Part shown: positions 49,519-58,146 of the stretch, one piece after another
How the letters are laid out: each line of letters opens with the position of its first letter
How positions within the stretch are numbered: the stretch's first letter is position 1
Assembly (NCBI RefSeq): GCF_024436375.1
Contig: NZ_JAFMZM010000003.1
Location: forward strand, 329,627 to 393,626
DNA length: 64,000 nt
Direction of reading: 5' to 3'
DNA from: Nocardioides astragali
Lineage (GTDB): Bacteria > Actinomycetota > Actinomycetes > Propionibacteriales > Nocardioidaceae
Translations under genes and position numbers: made by a program
The notes under the pieces: model-generated
Told to the model about the DNA's origin: nothing
Seen by the model: only the letters and a program-made list of their open reading frames with translations
Databases searched by the model: none

Positions 49519-49551
49519 GGCTCATCCTCTCAGGCGCGGTACGCCGCTAGC

Positions 49552-50205
49552 ATGAGGGTTGTGTCCCGCAAGACCGCCCGCCTGACGGTCGACCACCTCG
49601 CGGAGCTGCCCGACCAGGTGCGCTCGTGCCTCTTCTGGGAGCTCAGCCCGGTCGACCGTGCGCGGCTGGACGAGCAGGAACGCATCGCCGAGAAGGAGAA
49701 CTGGCTCTCGAGCGTCCTGCGTGACTGGGGCTCGTGCGGGCGTGTCGTACGCGTCGACGGGCAGACCGTGGGCTTCATCGTCTACGCGCCGGCAGCACGC
49801 CTTCCCGGGGCGGCGACGCTGCCGACCGCGCCGACATCACCCGATGCCATCGTGGCCGCCACCGCCTGGATCGAGCCCAGCCATCGAGGGGGCGGGCTGG
49901 GACGGCTGCTGGTGCAGGCGATGGCTGCCGACCTGGTCCAGCGCGGACAGACCGCGATCGAGGCGTACGGCGACACCCGTGGCCGCACGCGCGGCTGCGT
50001 GCTGCCCGCGGAGTTCTTCGGCAGCGTCGGCTTCAAGACCCAGCGGGCCCACCCGACGACGCCGCGGATGCGGATGGAGCTGCGCACGGCGCTGAGCTGG
50101 AAGGACGAGGTCGAGCTCGCGCTGGAGCGGATGTGGGGAGCCGTACGCCCCGCGCACAAGGCGACCCGCCCGATCGGATCGGTGCGGGCCGCCTCGGGCG
50201 ACTAG
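49552..50205 (+). CDS. GNAT family N-acetyltransferase
   Basis: A 217-aa protein. ATG 49552 is the likely start (GTG 49561 is an alternative). The acetyl-CoA motif is AATAWIEPSHRGGGLGRLLVQAMAADLVQRG (R/Q-x-x-G-x-G/A form), followed by IEAYGDTRGRT and the C-terminal LPAEFFGSVGFKTQRAH. The length exceeds a bare GNAT, with an N-terminal lead (SCLFWELSPVDRARLDEQERIAEKENWL) seen in proteins annotated as GNAT near trxA. The substrate is unknown. Confidence 0.8.
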   Translation: MRVVSRKTARLTVDHLAELPDQVRSCLFWELSPVDRARLDEQERIAEKENWLSSVLRDWGSCGRVVRVDGQTVGFIVYAPAARLPGAATLPTAPTSPDAIVAATAWIEPSHRGGGLGRLLVQAMAADLVQRGQTAIEAYGDTRGRTRGCVLPAEFFGSVGFKTQRAHPTTPRMRMELRTALSWKDEVELALERMWGAVRPAHKATRPIGSVRAASGD

Positions 50206-50219
50206 CGTCTGCGTTCGGT

Positions 50220-50251
50220 GGTTGAGGTGCGAGCGCAGCGAGCCTCGAAAC
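50220..50251. repeat. Palindromic repeat of a second subtype before trxA end
   Basis: It starts GGTTGAGGTGCGAGCGC, then AGCGAGCCTCGAAAC; GCGAGCGCAGCGAGC can fold back. It shares the GGTTGAG/CTCGAAAC ends with the repeats at 27209, 30598 and 44349 but has a different centre. It abuts the trxA stop and could end both convergent transcripts. Confidence 0.5.
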
Positions 50252-50575
50252 TCAGATGAGGCCCTCGAGCTCGCGGAGCAGAGCGGCCTTGGGCTTGGCG
50301 CCCACGATGGACTTCACGACCTCGCCGCCCTGGTAGACGTTGATCGTCGGGATGCCGGTCACGCGGTAGGACGAGGGCGTCACCGGGTTCTCGTCGACGT
50401 TCATCTTGAGGAAGGTGATCTTGTCACCGTGCTCGGTGTTGAGCTCGTCGAGGATCGGGGCGACCTGGCGGCACGGACCGCACCACTCAGCCCAGAAGTC
50501 CACCAGGACGGGCTTGTCGGACTTGAGGACCTGCGCCTCGAACTCGGCGTCGGTCACGGCGGCGATGTTGGCCAC
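50252..50575 (-). CDS. trxA: Thioredoxin
   Basis: A 107-aa thioredoxin with the active site DFWAEWCGPCRQVAPILDEL and the cis-proline loop VTGIPTINVYQGGE. I choose GTG 50575 (VANIAAVTDAEFE), which has AAAGGGG ahead; an ATG six codons upstream would put the site inside the gene. It reduces cytosolic disulfides with electrons from TrxB. It is separated from trxB by a MarR gene and a membrane-protein gene transcribed the other way, unlike the usual adjacent trxB-trxA. Confidence 0.95.
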   Translation of the reverse strand: MANIAAVTDAEFEAQVLKSDKPVLVDFWAEWCGPCRQVAPILDELNTEHGDKITFLKMNVDENPVTPSSYRVTGIPTINVYQGGEVVKSIVGAKPKAALLRELEGLI

Positions 50576-50695
50576 GGAACTTGCCCCTTTCATGGGTGTC
50601 AGTCGTTGGTCGTTCGGGGGGATGTCCAGTCAACACCACCCCTCGGACAGATGTTCCCGACGCGACGGGACGCCCGAACTAGTGCATGACCTACA

Positions 50696-50714
50696 TCGTG
50701 AAGTAGATTCACGA
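50696..50714. promoter_or_regulatory. Inverted repeat directly before the MarR gene
   Basis: TCGTGAA, GTAGA, TTCACGA: 7-bp arms with a five-base centre, ending one base before the ATG of the MarR gene. Its placement over the translation start and likely promoter suggests autorepression by the MarR protein. Confidence 0.6.
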
Positions 50715-50715
50715 C

Positions 50716-51156
50716 ATGACCGACCGCACAGCCGTCCTCGACCGGGTGCTGCACCTCGCCACTCTCGTGCAGGCCGATCTCGGCCGCTTCGAGCGGGAGC
50801 ACGGCCTCACCACCTCGCGCGTGCACCTGCTGTGGGTGCTCGGCGCGTCCGGCCCGTCGACCCAACAGTCGCTCGCGGCGGCGCTCGACGTCACGCCCCG
50901 CAACGTGACCGGGCTGGTCGACGGTCTCGTCGCCAGCGGTCACGTCACCCGACAACCCCATCCGGGCGACCGTCGCGCCACCCTGGTGACCCCGACCGAG
51001 CTCGGCACGCGCACCATCGACGACCTCGTGAGCTCGCACGCCGACCTGGCGCAGCAGCTGTTCGGTGACGTCCCCGACGACCGCCTCGCCGCCTTCGCCG
51101 AGGTGCTGGAGGAGACCACCCAGCGGTTCGCCCGCCTGATGGAGGAGGGCACATGA
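50716..51156 (+). CDS. MarR family transcriptional regulator
   Basis: A 146-aa protein with the MarR winged-helix: SRVHLLWVLGASGPSTQQSLAAALDVTPRNVTGLVDGLVASGHVTRQPHPGDRRATLVTPTELG. It is a dimeric repressor responding to a small ligand. It sits just behind an inverted repeat and overlaps the next gene by 4 bp (ATGA). Likely targets are itself and the membrane protein gene. Confidence 0.92.
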   Translation: MTDRTAVLDRVLHLATLVQADLGRFEREHGLTTSRVHLLWVLGASGPSTQQSLAAALDVTPRNVTGLVDGLVASGHVTRQPHPGDRRATLVTPTELGTRTIDDLVSSHADLAQQLFGDVPDDRLAAFAEVLEETTQRFARLMEEGT

Positions 51157-51791
51157 GGGACGGCGTACGCCGCGCGCTGAGGCTTGCCTGGGCCGCGCTG
51201 CGGCTGGAGCTCACGCTCTACCGGGCGCTGGTCCGCTGGATCGCCCGACATCCCGAGGTGCCGCGGGGGACCGTGCCGATCGGCTACTCCCGGCTCGTCG
51301 CACCCGTGCTCTGGTTGTGGATCTTCGGCTCCGCGGTCGAGGTGATCGTGCTCGACGTCGTGCTGAGCCGCTGGTGGGCACCGCTGCGCGTGCCGCTCCT
51401 CGTCCTCGGCGTGTGGGGCCTGATGTGGATGCTGGGGATGATGGCCGCCTACCGGGTGCGACCCCACCTGCTCGGCGAGCACGCGCTGCAGGTGCGCGAC
51501 GGCATCCACGCCCGGGTCGACGTACCCCTGGAACGCATCGCCGGCACCAGGCGGGTCGAGCACGAGCTGCCGGGCATCCTCAGGTCCGTCCACGTCGAGG
51601 GGGAGGAGCCAGAGGCGCTGCTGCTCGTCGGCGTCGGCAGCCGCACCAACCTCGAGGTGGTGCTGACGGGTCCGACCCGGCTGGAGACGCCGCACGGCCC
51701 GACGACCGTGACCCGGGTGGGCCTGTGGGTCGACGAGCCGCGCGAGGTGGCCGAGCTGGTCAGGCGCCGGCTGTCTGCACCTCTTCAGTGA
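51153..51791 (+). CDS. Membrane protein co-transcribed with marR
   Basis: A 212-aa protein overlapping the MarR stop by 4 bp. Two membrane segments are seen near [26 protein letters not shown] and [25 protein letters not shown]. The C-terminal 100 residues ([30 protein letters not shown]) are soluble and strand-rich, like bacterial PH-type domains. The function is unknown. Its 3' end overlaps the trxB 3' end by 32 bp. Confidence 0.65.
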   Translation: MRDGVRRALRLAWAALRLELTLYRALVRWIARHPEVPRGTVPIGYSRLVAPVLWLWIFGSAVEVIVLDVVLSRWWAPLRVPLLVLGVWGLMWMLGMMAAYRVRPHLLGEHALQVRDGIHARVDVPLERIAGTRRVEHELPGILRSVHVEGEEPEALLLVGVGSRTNLEVVLTGPTRLETPHGPTTVTRVGLWVDEPREVAELVRRRLSAPLQ

Positions 51792-52785
51792 CCGCAGCCA
51801 GGGTCGCGGCGGCGTCGCCGGCAGTCGAGGCATGGTGGTCGAGGACCGCGATGAAGCGCTCGGCGTCGAGGGCGGCGGCGCAACCGGTGCCGGCGGCGGT
51901 GATGGCCTGGCGGTAGTGGTGGTCGACCAGGTCCCCGGCCGCGAAGACTCCCGGGAGGTTGGTGGCGGTCGAGGGGTGGTGCACGAGCACGTAGCCGTCG
52001 TCGTCGAGGTCGACCTGGCCGGTGAGCAGCTCCGAGCGCGGGTCGTGGCCGATCGCGATGAAGAGCCCGGTGACGTCGAGCTGGCGCTCCGCGCCGGTCA
52101 CGGTGTCACGCAGGGTGATCGACTCCAGCCGGTCGGCGCCGTTGATGGCGGCCACCTCGGAGTTCCACACCATCTCGAGCTTGGGGTCGGCGAAGGCGCG
52201 CTCCTGCATGATCTTGGACGCGCGCAGCTCGTCGCGGCGGTGGATCAGGTAGACCTTGGAGCCGAAGCGAGTGAGGAACGTGGCCTCCTCGATGGCGGAG
52301 TCGCCGCCGCCGACGACGGCGATGGCCTGCTCGCGGAAGAAGAACCCGTCGCAGGTGGCACACCACGAGACGCCGCGGCCGGAGAGCTCCTCCTCGCGGG
52401 GCAGGCCGAGCTTGCGGTAGCCCGAGCCGGTCGCGAGGATCACCGACCGCGCGGTGTAGGTGTCGGTGGCGGTCCTGACGACCTTGACGTCACCGGTGAG
52501 GTCGACCTCGACGACGTCGTCGGAGACCAGCTCGGCACCGAAGCGCTCGGCCTGGGCACGCATCTCGTCCATCAGCGCCGGGCCCATGATGCCGTCACGG
52601 AACCCGGGGAAGTTCTCCACCTCGGTCGTGTTCATCAGCGCACCGCCCGCGGTGACCGAGCCCTCGAAGACGAGGGGCTCGAGGGCGGCACGCGCCGCAT
52701 AGACCGCAGCGGTGTAGCCCGAGGGCCCCGAGCCGATGATGATGACGTTGCGCGTCGCCGAGTCGGGGGCGGTGGTGTCGCTCAT
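51760..52785 (-). CDS. trxB: Thioredoxin reductase
   Basis: A 341-aa protein. FAD motif [27 protein letters not shown], the redox-active pair in [13 protein letters not shown], and NADPH motif [15 protein letters not shown] are all present, with the second FAD motif [31 protein letters not shown]. It moves electrons from NADPH to thioredoxin. It lies next to the sigM/anti-sigma pair, the standard actinobacterial order. Confidence 0.96.
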   Translation of the reverse strand: MSDTTAPDSATRNVIIIGSGPSGYTAAVYAARAALEPLVFEGSVTAGGALMNTTEVENFPGFRDGIMGPALMDEMRAQAERFGAELVSDDVVEVDLTGDVKVVRTATDTYTARSVILATGSGYRKLGLPREEELSGRGVSWCATCDGFFFREQAIAVVGGGDSAIEEATFLTRFGSKVYLIHRRDELRASKIMQERAFADPKLEMVWNSEVAAINGADRLESITLRDTVTGAERQLDVTGLFIAIGHDPRSELLTGQVDLDDDGYVLVHHPSTATNLPGVFAAGDLVDHHYRQAITAAGTGCAAALDAERFIAVLDHHASTAGDAAATLAAVTEEVQTAGA

Positions 52786-52885
52786 GTGGGTCAGTCACTC
52801 CTGCGGGGACGGGGCTGGATCAGATGTCTCGTACGACGTGCTCAACCGATCGTAGGCCAGCGTTCTTTCCGCGGGGCGCGGCCGG

Positions 52886-53635
52886 TCAGGGTGCGGGCAG
52901 CGTCAGCGTACGCACGGGCTCGGGGCTGCCGCAGACGTAGAGGTCGACCGGCTGGGCGGCACCGTCCGGGCGCCGGAAGACCACGATCCCGACCTGGCCG
53001 TCGACCTGCGCGACCACCTGGCGGCCGCGGCCGATCCCGCGGAGGTGGCAGCCGCTCAGCGCACCGGCGACCTCGGAGCGCTCGGACCCGTCCGCGGCGC
53101 TCGACCGCAGGTCCAGGAGGTCGTCGTCGAGGTCGGCGTCGGTGGAGGACAAGGTCGGGAGGCCGGCGGCCTGGGGAGCGGTTGTCGTGCTCTTCAAGGA
53201 CTGGGGACCCTCCTCGGCGCCGCCGTTGTCGTACTGGCTGCCCGCGCCGCCGGAGTCGTCGGACTCGGCCAGGGAGCTGTCGCCCGCGGATGCGGAGTCG
53301 GCGGAGCCGCCGTCGCTGCCCTCCATGCGGGGGAGGCCCTGCCCGATGGCCACCCCGGCGACCACGACGGCCGCCGCGGCGAGCAGCCCGATCCCCACCG
53401 TGCGCCTGCGCCGGGTGCCGAGGTCGACGACCGGGGCGGAGGTCGCGCGGGGGGCCCTCTCGCGCTCGGAGACGGGCTCGGAGACGCGCTCGGAGACGCG
53501 TTCGGAGACGAGGGAGGCGAGGGCCTCGTCGAGGCGCGCGACGACTTCCGGGGGAGTGGATCCGTCGTGGCGGGCGTCGGCGAGCAGGCGTCGTACGGCG
53601 TCCTGCTCGGGCGTCAGGCCAGAGGGATCGGTCAT
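52886..53635 (-). CDS. Anti-sigma factor-like membrane protein (RsmA-type)
   Basis: A 249-aa protein with a cytosolic N-terminus (GLTPEQDAVRRLLADARHD...PPEVVARLDEALASLV), one membrane helix (TVGIGLLAAAAVVVAGVAIG), a Ser/Gly-rich linker and an outside domain ending VDLYVCGSPEPVRTLTLP. Its place directly downstream of sigM marks it as the SigM anti-sigma. The zinc HxxxCxxC motif is not visible. A four-fold 12-bp DNA repeat at 53464-53511 encodes SERVSERVSEPVSER. Confidence 0.7.
   Translation of the reverse strand: MTDPSGLTPEQDAVRRLLADARHDGSTPPEVVARLDEALASLVSERVSERVSEPVSERERAPRATSAPVVDLGTRRRRTVGIGLLAAAAVVVAGVAIGQGLPRMEGSDGGSADSASAGDSSLAESDDSGGAGSQYDNGGAEEGPQSLKSTTTAPQAAGLPTLSSTDADLDDDLLDLRSSAADGSERSEVAGALSGCHLRGIGRGRQVVAQVDGQVGIVVFRRPDGAAQPVDLYVCGSPEPVRTLTLPAP
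53464..53511. repeat. Four tandem 12-bp repeats within the anti-sigma gene
   Basis: Units are GCTCGGAGACGG, GCTCGGAGACGC, GCTCGGAGACGC and GTTCGGAGACGA. They lie in frame, so gain or loss of a unit changes the protein by four residues without breaking it. This could make the linker length variable between strains. Confidence 0.75.
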
Positions 53636-53703
53636 CGGGTCACCTCCTCGGAATCGGGTCGGGGTGCGGATCGGGGTGCGGGGCGAAGCGCAGTGGCGGG
53701 GGG

Positions 53704-54372
53704 TCAGGGGCCGGGTGGGCCTCGAGGCCGCACGGTGGGTTGGACGGGACCGTCAGGGGGCGGGTTCCCGTGAGGCGGGTCACCGACCGGTCGGTGGAGG
53801 TCGATCAGGAGGGTCGCGAGCTTGGTCCGGCCCCGCGAGCACCGCGACTTCACGGTGCCCTCCGCGCAGCCCAGCATCTCGGCGACCTCCGCGACCGGGT
53901 AGCCCTCCATGTCGACGAGGACGAGCGCGGCACGCTGGTCGGCAGGGAGCGTGGCGAGCGCCTCCAGGACCCGACGTCGACGCTCGGCGTCCTCAGCCGC
54001 GACGTCGGGCTGGTCGGCGTGCGCCGCGGCGGCGACCAGGGTGCCGCGGTCCTCGACGTCGTCGGGCAGCGCCTCGAGGCGCCGGATCTTCGCGGCGCGG
54101 ATGCGGTCGAGGCAGGCGTTGACGACGACGCGGTGCAGCCACGTGGTCACGGCGGCCTCGCCGCGGTAGGAGCCGGCCCGGCGGAACGCGGCGATCATGC
54201 CGTCCTGGAGGCCGTCGGCCGCGTCCTCCGGGTTGCCCATGGTGCGCAGGGCGACCGCCCACAGCCGGTCGCGGTGACGGGCGAAGAGCTCGCCGAACGC
54301 CTCCGTGTCGCCGTCGACGTGTGCCTGGAGCAGCTCCTGGTCGGAGCGTTGCTCACTCATGGGGGTGGTCAT
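53704..54372 (-). CDS. sigM: ECF RNA polymerase sigma factor SigM
   Basis: A 222-aa protein. Region 2: ELFARHRDRLWAVALRTMGNPEDAADGLQDGMIAAFRRAGSYRGEAAVTTWLHRVVVNACLDRIR. Region 4: LPADQRAALVLVDMEGYPVAEVAEMLGCAEGTVKSRCSRGRTKL. The C-terminal 40 residues are proline-rich. ATG 54372 or 54360 (MSEQRSDQ) is possible. Context (MurJ, pseudokinase, anti-sigma, Trx) is that of actinobacterial SigM, involved in envelope and redox stress. Confidence 0.92.
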   Translation of the reverse strand: MTTPMSEQRSDQELLQAHVDGDTEAFGELFARHRDRLWAVALRTMGNPEDAADGLQDGMIAAFRRAGSYRGEAAVTTWLHRVVVNACLDRIRAAKIRRLEALPDDVEDRGTLVAAAAHADQPDVAAEDAERRRRVLEALATLPADQRAALVLVDMEGYPVAEVAEMLGCAEGTVKSRCSRGRTKLATLLIDLHRPVGDPPHGNPPPDGPVQPTVRPRGPPGP

Positions 54373-54382
54373 CGGACAGTGG

Positions 54383-56404
54383 TCATCCGAGCACCTGCAC
54401 CTCGGAGATGGTGCCGCGGAACTCGTCGCCCACCTGCGGCAGCAGGGTCAACCAGACCGTGACGTAGCGACCGGAGACGGCCTCGTCGAGGCTGATCGTC
54501 AGCTCTCCCGTGCCGGACGTCGTGCCGACGGGAGTCAGCCCGGCGATGCCGGTGGGCGGCTCGGAGGTGACGTACGCCGCCAGCGCGGTCTCGCCCTCGG
54601 TGGTCACCACGACCTCGCGCACGCCCTTGGTGGCACCGAGGTCCACGACCAGGCCGACGCCGGTCTTGAGCCCGGCGGGACCGAAGTTCTGGAAGTAGTT
54701 GGAGGTGCTCCACGACGTGGCGGGGTCGCCGTCCAGGACGTTGGGGACATCGTCGGGGTTCTCCTCGCGCGGCTCGGAGCCCTGCGGGTCGAAGTCGTCG
54801 GCGGAGAGGTCAGTGAACGGGGTGGGTTCAGTCACGCTGGGGGTCGCCGAGGCGGTCGCGTCGTCGCCCGGGTCGGACGTGGGCGGCCTGAGGCCGAGCT
54901 GGTAGGCCGCCACCGCGGCCACCATCACCAGCACGCACACCCCGACGATCATCGCGAGGCGGATCCAGCTGCGTCCCGGCACCTGCTCGCCGGTGTCGTC
55001 GAGGCCGTCGCCCGTGCCCCAGCGGTCCCCGGTCCAGGCGCCGGATCCCCACGAGCCGGTGTCGCGGCCGATCGGGCGGACCCCGGAGTCCTGGCCGGAG
55101 TCACGGCCGGAGCCCTGGGAGACGTCCCAGGGCCAGTAGTCCGGGTCGGCCGAGGCCGCGCGGGCGCCGGGACGCGGACGTCGTACGGGCTCACCGGCAG
55201 GCGGGTCGGGCGCGAAGAGCGGCTTGGGCTCCGGCTCGTCCAGCGGCGGCGGGGGCGCCGGACGCTCTGCGCGTGCGCGCAGCCAGTCGACCTCGTCGTC
55301 GTCGTGGAAGACCGGCATGCCGGCCTGGGTGGGGAGGTCGGTGACGGGCGTCGGCTCGTGCGCCGCGACCGCGGGGTGCACCTCGGTGCTCCCGGGCTCA
55401 GCCTCCGGCGGGCCGGCCGGCTCGTCAGCCGGTGCGGCCGGAGGCTCACCCGAGGGCTCACCCGACGACTCGTCGGTCGCTTCGTCAGTGGGCCCGGTCG
55501 GCGGCATGGCGGCAACGGTCGTGGGGGAGGCGGGGGCTGAGGGAGGTGCTGGGAGCCGTGGTCCCTGCACCGGGACCTGGGTGCCGGTGTGGTCCCCGAG
55601 GTAGTCCTGGAGCAGGTCGCAGATGCGACGGGCGGTGAAGTCGGTGCTGCCCTCGCCGGGCGCCTGCTCCGGGTTGAGGACCTGGTCGCAGAGGGCGTCG
55701 AGCATGCGGGGGATGCCCGCGCGGACCCGTCGTGGGCGCAGCACCTCACCGTGGACCTCCGGTGCCGCTGGGAGCGCGGAGTCGGAGATGCCCGCCCACT
55801 TGCCGGTGAGCGCGCAGTAGAGGAGGCCGGCGAGGTCGATCTCGTCGACCGCGATCCGGCCCGGCGCCAACCCGTGGAGGGCGGCATCGACCCCGAAGCC
55901 GATGATGCGGACCTGGCCGTGCTGGTCGATCAGCACGTTCTCGGGCACCAGCCGACCGTGAGCGAGCCCGGCGGCGTGCGCCTCGGCGAGGCCGTCGGCC
56001 ACCTCCGCGACGAGCCAGGCCGCGCGCCGCGGGGACAGCGGACCCTCGCGGGCGAGAAGGTTGTCGAGCGACTCGCCCTGGCCCCACTCGTTGACGACGT
56101 AGCAGCGCCCGTCGGCGACCTCCGCGTCGAGGACGCGGAGCATCCGCCGGTTGATGACCGGCCCGGCGCCGCGCGCGGCCTCGAGCAGCGGCTCGGCACG
56201 CTCGTCGTCGGCGGCGAGCACGTGCAGCGACACCGGCCGGCGCAGGACGAGGTCGTGGGCGCGCCAGAACCGGCCTGCACCGTTCTCGGCCAGCAGGTCG
56301 TCGAGCCGGTAGCGGCCGGCGAGCACGTCACCGGCCTGCATGGATCTCGGCATCCTCACCTCGCTCTCCACCTGTCCTGGCCCACTTTCGTCGCTCACCG
56401 TCAT
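54383..56404 (-). CDS. Membrane pseudokinase with discoidin-like C-terminal domain
   Basis: A 673-aa protein. The first 270 residues are a protein-kinase fold lacking catalysis: GRYRLDDLLAENGAGRFWRAHD stands for the glycine loop, VSLHVL lacks the Lys, HGRLVPENVLI replaces HRD, and GFG replaces DFG. A disordered Pro/Glu region follows, then one membrane helix (RLAMIVGVCVLVMVAAVAAYQLG) and an outside domain (VLDGDPATSWSTSNYFQNFG...SGRYVTVWLTLLP) like the discoidin/F5_F8 fold. In mycobacteria this pseudokinase is fused to MurJ, where it recruits FhaA; here it is a separate gene 88 bp downstream of murJ. Confidence 0.85.
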   Translation of the reverse strand: MTVSDESGPGQVESEVRMPRSMQAGDVLAGRYRLDDLLAENGAGRFWRAHDLVLRRPVSLHVLAADDERAEPLLEAARGAGPVINRRMLRVLDAEVADGRCYVVNEWGQGESLDNLLAREGPLSPRRAAWLVAEVADGLAEAHAAGLAHGRLVPENVLIDQHGQVRIIGFGVDAALHGLAPGRIAVDEIDLAGLLYCALTGKWAGISDSALPAAPEVHGEVLRPRRVRAGIPRMLDALCDQVLNPEQAPGEGSTDFTARRICDLLQDYLGDHTGTQVPVQGPRLPAPPSAPASPTTVAAMPPTGPTDEATDESSGEPSGEPPAAPADEPAGPPEAEPGSTEVHPAVAAHEPTPVTDLPTQAGMPVFHDDDEVDWLRARAERPAPPPPLDEPEPKPLFAPDPPAGEPVRRPRPGARAASADPDYWPWDVSQGSGRDSGQDSGVRPIGRDTGSWGSGAWTGDRWGTGDGLDDTGEQVPGRSWIRLAMIVGVCVLVMVAAVAAYQLGLRPPTSDPGDDATASATPSVTEPTPFTDLSADDFDPQGSEPREENPDDVPNVLDGDPATSWSTSNYFQNFGPAGLKTGVGLVVDLGATKGVREVVVTTEGETALAAYVTSEPPTGIAGLTPVGTTSGTGELTISLDEAVSGRYVTVWLTLLPQVGDEFRGTISEVQVLG

Positions 56405-56492
56405 CGTAGGGAGTCCGACCCCCGAATCGCCGGTCCTTCGCCGGGTGCGCCCCGCCGTCCCGGAAGACGGCCCCGATCCGGGACTTCAGGGC

Positions 56493-58136
56493 TCAGCCGC
56501 GTCGCAGCCTCGCCGCGACGGTGTCGACCAGGGTCGTGACCTCGCGCACGTGGAGCAGGCGCGCGCCCGCCAGTGCGACGAGGCCGCCGGCCAGCCCGGC
56601 GAGCCCGCCGCGGAGGAGCGCGAGCAGGGGTCCCGGGCGCTCCCCGAGCCCGGACATGGACAGCTCGACGAGCCACGCTGCCGTGCCGGCGGCCAGGAGC
56701 ACGAGCGCCATCCGGACCAGGAACCTGACCAGCTGGGGCACCTCGAGCCCGCCGACCGTGCGCTGCAGGACCACGAAGCTCACGACGGCACCCACGGCGT
56801 ACGACGACAGGTAGGCCACGGCGAGCATCGGAGCCGTCTCCTCGGCCGGGCGGGAGGGGACGAGCGCCGTGGCCACGAGGACGTTGGTCAACGAGACGGC
56901 GAGCTGGATGAGGAAGACCAGCCGGGTCATCTCCATGGCGTAGAAGCCGCGAAGCATGAAGTAGTGGACAGTGAACACGGCCAGGGCGGGACCGAAGAGC
57001 GCCAGCGTCGGTGCGAACGCGGCGGCCGTGTCCTCCCCGCCGCCCCAGCCGAACGCGAACCCGGCGGCGTCGCCCGCGACGACCGGGAGGATCACGGCGA
57101 ATGGCAGCACCAGCGCGAGCGACGTACGCAGGGTCGAGCCGACGGTCCGGCCCAGCTCCTCGAGCCGGTCCTCGTGGGCCATCGCGGAGAGGCGCGGCAG
57201 GATCGCCGTCGCCAGCGAGACCGTGACGATCGAGTGGGGCACCATCATGATGAGCAGGCTGCTGGAGTAGACGGTCAGACCCGTGCCGTCGGGGTCGCCC
57301 CCGGCCGTGCCGCCGGACGCGAGCCGGACCACGACGAGGTACGCCGCCTGCGTGACGACCACGAAGAGCAACGTCCAGACGCCCAGCGACAGGGTGTGCC
57401 TGAGCTCGGGGTCACGGAAGTCGAAGCGCGGCCGGTAGGTGAAGCCGGAGGCGCGGAGGTAGGGCAGCAGCACGAGGCACTGCGCGACGATGCCCAGGGT
57501 CGAGCCGAGGCCGAGCAACGTCTCCTGGGTCGTGTCGAGCGCGTCGAGACGGGCGGGGCCGTCGCCGACCGGCCCCCACACCAGGAGATAGGCCGCCAGC
57601 ATCGCCATGGAGAGGATGTTGTTGGCGATCGGGGCCCACATCATCGGGCCGAACCGGCCGCGCGCGTTGAGCACCTGGCCGACCAGGACGTACATCCCGT
57701 AGAAGAACACCTGGGGCAGGCACCAGCGCGTCAGGTCCACGATCGACTCGAGGTGGGCGACGCGGTCAGGGTCGAGGAAGCGGCCATCGAGGTAGGCGCG
57801 CAGCAGGAGCGGCGCCAGGACGACCAGCAGCGCGGTCACTGCCCCGAGGAAGAGCGCCGAGAGCGTGATGACACGGCTGGCATAGGCGTCCCCACCGTCG
57901 GGGTCGTCCTTGATCCGGCGGACGAGCTGGGGGACGAGCACGGCGTTGAAGATCCCGCCCGCGAGCAGGATGTAGACCATGTTGGGCAGCGTGTTGGCGA
58001 TCGTGAACAGGTCTGCACGCAGCACGCCCCCGAGAGCCGCGACCAGCAGCGCGCTCCGGACGAAGCCGGACGCCCGGGAGACGACAGTGCCGGCGGCCAT
58101 CACGGCCGAGGAGGCCAGGATGCGCTGCTCGCTCAT
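56493..58136 (-). CDS. murJ: Lipid II flippase MurJ
   Basis: A 547-aa protein with about 14 membrane segments. Typical stretches are ASSAVMAAGTVVSRASGFVRSALLVAALG at the start, GGIFNAVLVPQLVR, MWAPIANNILSM, and PHSIVTVSLATAILPRLSAMAHE. It moves lipid II across the membrane for peptidoglycan synthesis. The start, ATG 58136, lies 10 bp after the upstream gene stop. The last residues form a short basic tail. Confidence 0.94.
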   Translation of the reverse strand: MSEQRILASSAVMAAGTVVSRASGFVRSALLVAALGGVLRADLFTIANTLPNMVYILLAGGIFNAVLVPQLVRRIKDDPDGGDAYASRVITLSALFLGAVTALLVVLAPLLLRAYLDGRFLDPDRVAHLESIVDLTRWCLPQVFFYGMYVLVGQVLNARGRFGPMMWAPIANNILSMAMLAAYLLVWGPVGDGPARLDALDTTQETLLGLGSTLGIVAQCLVLLPYLRASGFTYRPRFDFRDPELRHTLSLGVWTLLFVVVTQAAYLVVVRLASGGTAGGDPDGTGLTVYSSSLLIMMVPHSIVTVSLATAILPRLSAMAHEDRLEELGRTVGSTLRTSLALVLPFAVILPVVAGDAAGFAFGWGGGEDTAAAFAPTLALFGPALAVFTVHYFMLRGFYAMEMTRLVFLIQLAVSLTNVLVATALVPSRPAEETAPMLAVAYLSSYAVGAVVSFVVLQRTVGGLEVPQLVRFLVRMALVLLAAGTAAWLVELSMSGLGERPGPLLALLRGGLAGLAGGLVALAGARLLHVREVTTLVDTVAARLRRG

Positions 58137-58146
58137 GCCCGTGCGC

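Noticed and set aside
51832..54462. Open frame of 876 codons on the plus strand across trxB, the anti-sigma gene and sigM
   Set aside because: It spans three well-supported genes on the minus strand, has a biased Arg/Gly/Asp composition and no recognisable domain. Similar frames at 56340-58316 and 60365-62983 were dropped for the same reason.
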